A DNA stretch of 20,538 bases, taken from IMG/VR virus record IMGVR_UViG_3300004457_000012, positions 1 to 20,538 of that record. One strand, 5' to 3'. The translations under genes were made by a program, and so were the position numbers. The DNA is from a virus. The notes under the pieces are model-generated. The model was not told where the DNA came from. It made no database searches and worked only from the letters and a program-made list of their open reading frames with translations. Positions 15,190-20,538 of this stretch are shown piece after piece; position 1 is the first letter of the stretch, and every line of letters begins with the position of its first letter.

Positions 15190-18100
15190 AGGAAATATAA
15201 CCGAGATATTTGAGTGGATTTTTACGTCTCAATATTGGATTGGTTGTAATACCAGATTGAGACCCATTATGTGCCACACCCCAGTTCTTAGGTCCAATCC
15301 TTACGGGAAGACCAACTTTACCCCATGTGTAGTATCCATAGAGTGCAGTTGTAGCAACACCAACTACGTTATTTGATCCAGCACTTTGTAGAGACACAAC
15401 AACTGATGTTACTGTTGTTCCAAAACCAACAGTTGTTCCAAGTCCATTCAGACCTGCAGGAATTACGGATTGTTTTGTATAGTAGTCAATACATTCATAA
15501 GTCATGTCACCATGAAGTGTTGATATTCCAATTACAGAACCATCAGCACTAAGAGAAGTTTGACCAGCACTTACAAAGTTAGTTTGTTTAAGGTTAAATA
15601 AATCTCCAGTTGTAATTCCAGGGAGAGTTATATTTAATCCACGCCTCATATCAGAATCCATTGGGATATATAAGTCAAAGACTACTCCCATACTGGTTCC
15701 TGCACCAATAGCAGTTGTACCAACACCGACGACTAATCCATAGTCACCCTCATATGTTACAAATCGACATTCCTCAAGACCTCTATCTGGTGTAGCAATC
15801 AGTACTGGAGGTGGATCAATTGATGTGATAGTAAATTTAATTGGAGAAGAAAGTGCAAACTTCCTAGATGTTGTTGCAAGACCCACATTATCATAGGTAT
15901 CAACAATCAAAGTTTCCCCAACTTGATAATTTGCACCACCTTCTATTACAGTAACTGCAGCAACTTCAAAATTGATTGTGCTAATTTCAATGTCAGCAAC
16001 AGCACCCACACCCACACCAGATGTACTCTTAAGTTTTGCTCCTTTGAATACATTATTAGAACCATTAATTGGTGGGAATCCAGCACCCTGTTGCTGAACT
16101 GTCATAGAATCAAGAGGACCGTAATAGTAATTTGACCCACCAGCACCTACTGATATTGAGATTAAAGATCCACCAGCACCAACAACTGCTCCACCAGTTG
16201 CTTGGGTACCACCTGGATATGGAGATGCAATAGTTACTTCAGGTGCAGACGTATAACCATATCCTGGATTTGTGAGAATAATATTTGCAATAGATCCACC
16301 AGCACCAACAACTGCTCTTGCAGTTGCAGTTATTACATTATCTTGAGATATAATCTCTACCTCAGACCTTTCATCTGTGGCGATTCCTTCAAATGGATTA
16401 TCAAATAATGGTCTAACATCATACACATATACTGAACTATCTCCGACACCAATATTACTAATAATATTTGTGTTTGGATTAACTATTGGTTCATAGTAAA
16501 CTCTATCCTTACCAATGTAAACATTATCAATAATTTTATCAACTTGTTGCTTAGACCAAGAAAGTGGTCTCTCAAATAGTTCATCTAGCGTTACACCTTG
16601 ACCAGCATAGTTATTTGTAATAACTTTATCTGCTGCCTTAATGTCCATTACGAGTCTAGGGTCTTCGATAAATGTAGCATCTTGGTTACTATAAAGTTGA
16701 ACCTCATCGCCAACTTTAACACTAGGAAGAACATCCACTGTACGAACGTCAATATCTTGAGTACCAGTGTACATAAAGATTTTTGCTTTATCACCTTCTG
16801 TTGTAAATCCAGCAATACCACCTTTAGGTGCTTCTGTGAATCTAATGGTGCTACCACCAGTAAACTGATAACCTTCTCCAGGAGTCTGGAGAATGTCGTT
16901 AACAAATACCAGAAGATTAGATTGGAGGTTAATACCAGAGTTTGATTTTGCGAAGAATGAAATGCTTTCTCCGTTTACAGATAGTGGAAATAGTCTTCTT
17001 GCCCCGTTAAAGAATAAATCAACTTTGTCAAGAACGATAAACTCACCAACGTTCCATCCAGAGAATTTGGATGCAAATATTCTATCTACAGTTAATTCAA
17101 ACTGAGAGTATGAACCAACACCAACAAATGTATGTTGATATTGTAAACTTGCTGGTGATGGACCAGCAAATACTGTGATACTGTCAGAAGTAAAGGAGGT
17201 AATACCTACCGACTTACCATAGATGTTTGTATCCTTATTTGCTCTGGGATATGCTTCAATGCTACGATAATTATCAAGAGAGCACTTGAACAACAGTGAC
17301 TCATTGGCAAGTCGAATACTATTTGCAGTTGTTAAACTATGAGTTCCAATAGTGAGAACTGAAAGACCTGTCGCAGGATCATAAGTAGCATCCGTAACTG
17401 GATACTTAACAAGAGTACTAATACCAACAAATAAAGTGATTGTATTTGTTGTAGTAGTTGTAATACCAGTTACAATACCCGCAATTGGATCTGTTGGTTT
17501 TGGGTAATAAAGTATAGTTTGATTACCATCACTGCCACAAGTAAACGCAATTGTACTTGTTCCAATACCAACAGTGTTTGACGTTGTGTATGAGTGACCT
17601 GGAATGGTCAGAACAAGTTCTCCAGTAGAACCCGAATAAGTTGCCGTAGTTGGAGTAGTTGTTCCAATACCAGTTACATTTACGCTTCCTTCTTCTGCAC
17701 TTACGAATGTATGTGGATAATCACCACCAGCAACAACAGGAAGAATAGCATTGGAGGTCTTTGTAGCAAATGTTTGAACTCCAACAGTTCCTCCAATCGC
17801 AACAGTCAATTTCTCGCCAGAACCATACCCGTATCCAAACTTATTAACTTCAAAGTTTAGAATTGTACTATCAAAACTTGGAACAAGATCAACAGTTGCT
17901 CCAGTACCAAATCCCACATTGTCTTGTGAATAAATTAGGTCAATATTATCAAGTGGTAATGGTGGATCAATTAGAACATCAAGAGGAACTCTAACTTCAC
18001 CACATCTCTTGTATGCATGGGTATATGGAGATATGCCAGAATCAATGATGAATGAGAATTCACTAACAATTTTAATAATAGTTGTTCCATTTGCAGCAGG

Positions 18101-20538
18101 ATCTTGACCCGTTGGTGAGTTATTAATTTGTCTAGGTGCTATAATAACCTCTTCGACAATACCGCCAGAACTGTAGAAAGTTGGGACGGTACTTACACCA
18201 ACATTTACTTCAAATTCATTAATACTATTAATTCTGGTAACTTGTGTACCACAATAAGTTGGATCGCTGACTCTTGGATAAGTATGAATTCCAACTCCTA
18301 GATCACAAGTAAATCCAAGTCCAGTAAGAGCAGTATCAGTGCCAATTTTAAGTTTATGTCCAAAGGTTAATGTTCCCCCACTTACGTAAGAATGAGGAAT
18401 AGTAGAAATTCCTGCATCAAATGTAAGTGTGTACCAATTTGGTGAAGAAGAAATACTAAATGTGTCCCCAGTAGGAGAGTTTTGAGCATTTCCTGGGAAT
18501 ATATTTGTTGTAATACCAGTTTGGACAATACCACCAGACACATATGCATGGGAGATTGAAGATATACCAACACTTACCGTAAATGAAGTTGTTGTTCCAA
18601 CGCTATTGACGTTGAAGAAATATCCTTGAGATCCATCTGGGAACTTGGTTGTAGTAAGTCCAGCGGTTACCTGACCAGCATCATTCTCAACATAAGAGTG
18701 TTGAATAGTTGATATACCAACGTTCAATTCAAATTTATCGGATGCTATTACGTTAGTAACCGTATATGTGTATCCTTGAGTTCCATCGGGGAAGATGCTA
18801 GTGGTAACACCAGAACCTCCTGGGCAAGAGAACTGAAGATTGTCTAGTCTAATATCACTACCAATTCCTATAATACCAGTAATGGGTTGAGAAGTAGTAA
18901 CTGTAGACAAACCAGTAGCATTGTCATACGTGAACTGGGTAACCGTAAATGTCTGACCATAACCAGTTGCTCCCCCAACATTACAACTAAAAATAAGTTC
19001 TCTCATCTTAAAGTCGTCAGATGCACTCAAACCATGATCTGTTGTGGTAAATACTGTTGCTAATCCAGTCGTATTATCATATACAAAATCATAAACTCCA
19101 AAAGTTTGACCATAACCAACGCATGATAATCCCAATCCAGCAAGACTAAAACTTCTTCCGATAGCAGTCATCGGAACAATCTTCATTGGTTCCAATGTTG
19201 TAATTGTTGCAAGACCAGTAATATTATCGTAAGTGAAATCGCTTACTGTAAATGTAGACGTTCCAGTACTAACTGTCATAATACCAGTTGTATTGTCATA
19301 CAGGGCGTTTGTAACGTCCACTGGTGGGTAGTAATCACAGGTGAATGCTGCACCTACAACTTGGACTTCATTACCCAACTGCAAGTGATGTTTGGTTAAA
19401 GTTGTAACCGTTGTTATACCAGTTACAGAACTATATCCAATATTAGTTATTTCTCTAGGTTCATAGAAGACTTTAGTGCTCGTAATAGCAACACCAACAA
19501 CATGACCATCAACAATAGTTGCAATACCAACATTAGTGATATTTGCTGCACCAAAACTTGCAGTTTGAATACCTACAGATACAGTTTGTAAACCAGATCT
19601 ATAACCAGCACCAGAATTACCAATTGAAATGCTTTCAATTGTTCCTGTTGAAGATACTAAAGCAGTTGCACCAGCACCAATTAGGGGTTGGAATCCATAT
19701 CCCTCATTAGAGGCAACACTAACAATGACTCCACCTTTTGGAATATTATTTACATTAATATCACTATGATTTTCTAGATCAGTAACTTCACCATTAAATC
19801 CAAGTTCTAATGCACCACCACCAGCTTCTAATTTGTAATCACCTACAATATTAGTAAGAACGTTACCAAGTCTTTGAGGACCTTGGAATATATCATCAAT
19901 TAGAATGATTGTATTCTTTGCAGAAACATTATCAATATCGTTCCCTCTATATTTTAATGTAAATGATGTGGTTAGTCCGTTGAATTCGTTAGAAATATCA
20001 TCATATACAAAGTTATTATCATATGCAGGTAAGAAACTTGTAGTGAATGCTTGACTAAGTGCGGATCTTAAGAAGATACGACCACTAAATCGAGAACTAG
20101 TAGTAAGTCCAGCGTAATCAACATCATTAGCATTTTGTGCCGTTGTTCCTAAACCTACAGGTATATTGCCCCACGGACCTTCAATAAAGTGAAGACTATT
20201 TCTGACAACACTATAGTTACCCGACTGTCTAGTCATAACATCAGAAGAACTATGAGATGCCTCAGTGGTTCCCATCCATGCTCTTCTAACTGTGAAGGTA
20301 TTGCTAATATTATCAGATGCGGCAACAAGCATTACCTCATCATTTACTCTAAGAAGATCTCCACTAAAGATTGAGGTAACTCCAACAACATTGATTGTGG
20401 TTGATCCAATACCAACGCCTGCACTTAAAGCCGTAGTGACAGCAGTTCCCACCATTGGGGATTGAATAGTTCCATTAACCGTAATTAAGAGTCTATTGTT
20501 GGGTTCAATTGCTCTAAAGATATGTGTAGATCCTATAC
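15188..20538 (-). CDS. Giant modular virion structural protein, positional counterpart of gp7 (5' end outside window)
   Basis: The frame is open to the right edge: codons before the first internal ATG (20455) translate to HIFRAIEPNNRLLITVNGTI, which looks like real coding, so the gene is truncated by the window and at least 1782 residues are seen. Numbering from the 20455 ATG, about 14-70 holds a DEVMLV...RAWMGTT...H module; about 340-1120 is dominated by alternating repeats (YDNxTGxxT...LxFxC and VGIST..HSYV types); about 1130-1330 is a conserved-looking region with RLFPLSVNGESISFFAKSNS, LLVFVNDILQTPGEGYQFTG and LDELFERPLSWSKQQVDKII; GxGY repeats occur at about 1395-1510; and the C-terminus is about 1550-1755 with YEGDYGLVVGVGTTAIG, YGYYTWGKVGL and LRRKNPLKYLGYIS. 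It is immediately upstream of gp8, where T4 has wedge gene 7. Membership of the large structural proteins of marine T4-like phages is confident; equivalence to gp7 is by position only. Confidence 0.85.
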   Translation of the reverse strand, partial: IGSTHIFRAIEPNNRLLITVNGTIQSPMVGTAVTTALSAGVGIGSTTINVVGVTSIFSGDLLRVNDEVMLVAASDNISNTFTVRRAWMGTTEASHSSSDVMTRQSGNYSVVRNSLHFIEGPWGNIPVGLGTTAQNANDVDYAGLTTSSRFSGRIFLRSALSQAFTTSFLPAYDNNFVYDDISNEFNGLTTSFTLKYRGNDIDNVSAKNTIILIDDIFQGPQRLGNVLTNIVGDYKLEAGGGALELGFNGEVTDLENHSDINVNNIPKGGVIVSVASNEGYGFQPLIGAGATALVSSTGTIESISIGNSGAGYRSGLQTVSVGIQTASFGAANITNVGIATIVDGHVVGVAITSTKVFYEPREITNIGYSSVTGITTVTTLTKHHLQLGNEVQVVGAAFTCDYYPPVDVTNALYDNTTGIMTVSTGTSTFTVSDFTYDNITGLATITTLEPMKIVPMTAIGRSFSLAGLGLSCVGYGQTFGVYDFVYDNTTGLATVFTTTDHGLSASDDFKMRELIFSCNVGGATGYGQTFTVTQFTYDNATGLSTVTTSQPITGIIGIGSDIRLDNLQFSCPGGSGVTTSIFPDGTQGYTYTVTNVIASDKFELNVGISTIQHSYVENDAGQVTAGLTTTKFPDGSQGYFFNVNSVGTTTSFTVSVGISSISHAYVSGGIVQTGITTNIFPGNAQNSPTGDTFSISSSPNWYTLTFDAGISTIPHSYVSGGTLTFGHKLKIGTDTALTGLGFTCDLGVGIHTYPRVSDPTYCGTQVTRINSINEFEVNVGVSTVPTFYSSGGIVEEVIIAPRQINNSPTGQDPAANGTTIIKIVSEFSFIIDSGISPYTHAYKRCGEVRVPLDVLIDPPLPLDNIDLIYSQDNVGFGTGATVDLVPSFDSTILNFEVNKFGYGYGSGEKLTVAIGGTVGVQTFATKTSNAILPVVAGGDYPHTFVSAEEGSVNVTGIGTTTPTTATYSGSTGELVLTIPGHSYTTSNTVGIGTSTIAFTCGSDGNQTILYYPKPTDPIAGIVTGITTTTTNTITLFVGISTLVKYPVTDATYDPATGLSVLTIGTHSLTTANSIRLANESLLFKCSLDNYRSIEAYPRANKDTNIYGKSVGITSFTSDSITVFAGPSPASLQYQHTFVGVGSYSQFELTVDRIFASKFSGWNVGEFIVLDKVDLFFNGARRLFPLSVNGESISFFAKSNSGINLQSNLLVFVNDILQTPGEGYQFTGGSTIRFTEAPKGGIAGFTTEGDKAKIFMYTGTQDIDVRTVDVLPSVKVGDEVQLYSNQDATFIEDPRLVMDIKAADKVITNNYAGQGVTLDELFERPLSWSKQQVDKIIDNVYIGKDRVYYEPIVNPNTNIISNIGVGDSSVYVYDVRPLFDNPFEGIATDERSEVEIISQDNVITATARAVVGAGGSIANIILTNPGYGYTSAPEVTIASPYPGGTQATGGAVVGAGGSLISISVGAGGSNYYYGPLDSMTVQQQGAGFPPINGSNNVFKGAKLKSTSGVGVGAVADIEISTINFEVAAVTVIEGGANYQVGETLIVDTYDNVGLATTSRKFALSSPIKFTITSIDPPPVLIATPDRGLEECRFVTYEGDYGLVVGVGTTAIGAGTSMGVVFDLYIPMDSDMRRGLNITLPGITTGDLFNLKQTNFVSAGQTSLSADGSVIGISTLHGDMTYECIDYYTKQSVIPAGLNGLGTTVGFGTTVTSVVVSLQSAGSNNVVGVATTALYGYYTWGKVGLPVRIGPKNWGVAHNGSQSGITTNPILRRKNPLKYLGYIS
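17110..19445 (-). repeat. Array of repeated protein modules inside the giant structural gene
   Basis: Seven copies of a YDNxTGxxTVxT...LxFxC-type unit begin near 19445, 19300, 19231, 19082, 18928, 17640 and 17390; the first and sixth are diverged and the second lacks the terminal Cys. Seven copies of a second unit (VGISTxxHxYVSGG type) lie near 18735, 18590, 18430, 18215, 18065, 17450 and 17180. The copies have diverged at DNA level, so this is an old protein-level repeat rather than a recent DNA duplication. Similar FTC/YPR-containing repeats are, from memory, common in marine phage structural proteins. Confidence 0.75.

Noticed and set aside
16598-16945. 115-codon plus-strand open frame
   Set aside because: It lies fully inside the giant minus-strand gene opposite a conserved-looking part of it, and its composition is typical of antisense shadows in this window.
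1-20538. tRNA genes, CRISPR arrays, insertion sequences, rho-independent terminators, host-derived metabolic genes
   Set aside because: None was found by eye; genes are nearly contiguous, and no GC hairpin with a T-run follows any gene.

Overview
The window is a compact block of virion morphogenesis genes from a T4-like myovirus, most probably a marine cyanophage (Synechococcus/Prochlorococcus type) or a close relative. The evidence is the run of recognisable T4-type neck, tail, baseplate and packaging proteins (gp8, gp13, gp14, gp15, gp16), A+T-rich DNA, near-zero intergenic spacing, and two very large structural proteins of the kind found in marine T4-like phages. No host gene, tRNA, CRISPR array, integrase or transposon is visible. 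Every gene I accept is on the minus strand, so transcription runs from high to low coordinates. The long plus-strand frames are shadows of minus-strand genes. Family assignments rest on remembered protein families and synteny, because no database search was possible.

Layout in transcription order: (1) 20538-15188, the 3' part of a giant structural gene whose 5' end lies outside the window. It is built largely from repeated beta-type modules and sits where T4 carries the baseplate wedge gene 7. (2) 15156-13573, baseplate wedge gp8. (3) 13566-5902, a 2554-residue DUF4815-like structural protein with a 14-proline run and an Arg-Pro-Pro rod, lying where T4 has genes 9-12. (4) 5900-5688, a 70-residue protein with a predicted coiled coil. 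(5) 5686-4847, gp13 neck protein. (6) 4842-3442, gp14 neck protein enlarged by GxGY repeats. (7) 3431-2454, gp15 tail completion/sheath stabiliser with a C-terminal extension. (8) 2452-2030, gp16 small terminase. (9) 2008-377, a 543-residue Lys/Cys/Gly-rich mosaic protein. (10) 404-105, an open frame with no start codon encoding a conserved Cys/Arg-rich domain that appears to have been cut off from gene 9 by a -1 frame change at an A6 tract. (11) 103-1, the N-terminus of a small protein whose first ten residues look like a T4 internal-protein capsid-targeting peptide. Gene 17 (large terminase) would be expected further left.

Together the genes make the baseplate wedge and its periphery, the neck that joins head and tail, the tail terminator, and the DNA-packaging recognition subunit. 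Two T4-type late-promoter-like octamers, each overlapping the stop codon of the preceding gene, lie before gp8 and before the 543-residue gene. The most interesting points are the broken or frameshifted domain at 105-410, the capsid-targeting-like leader at the left edge, the proline rod in the 2554-residue protein, and short repeat modules shared among several unrelated virion proteins.
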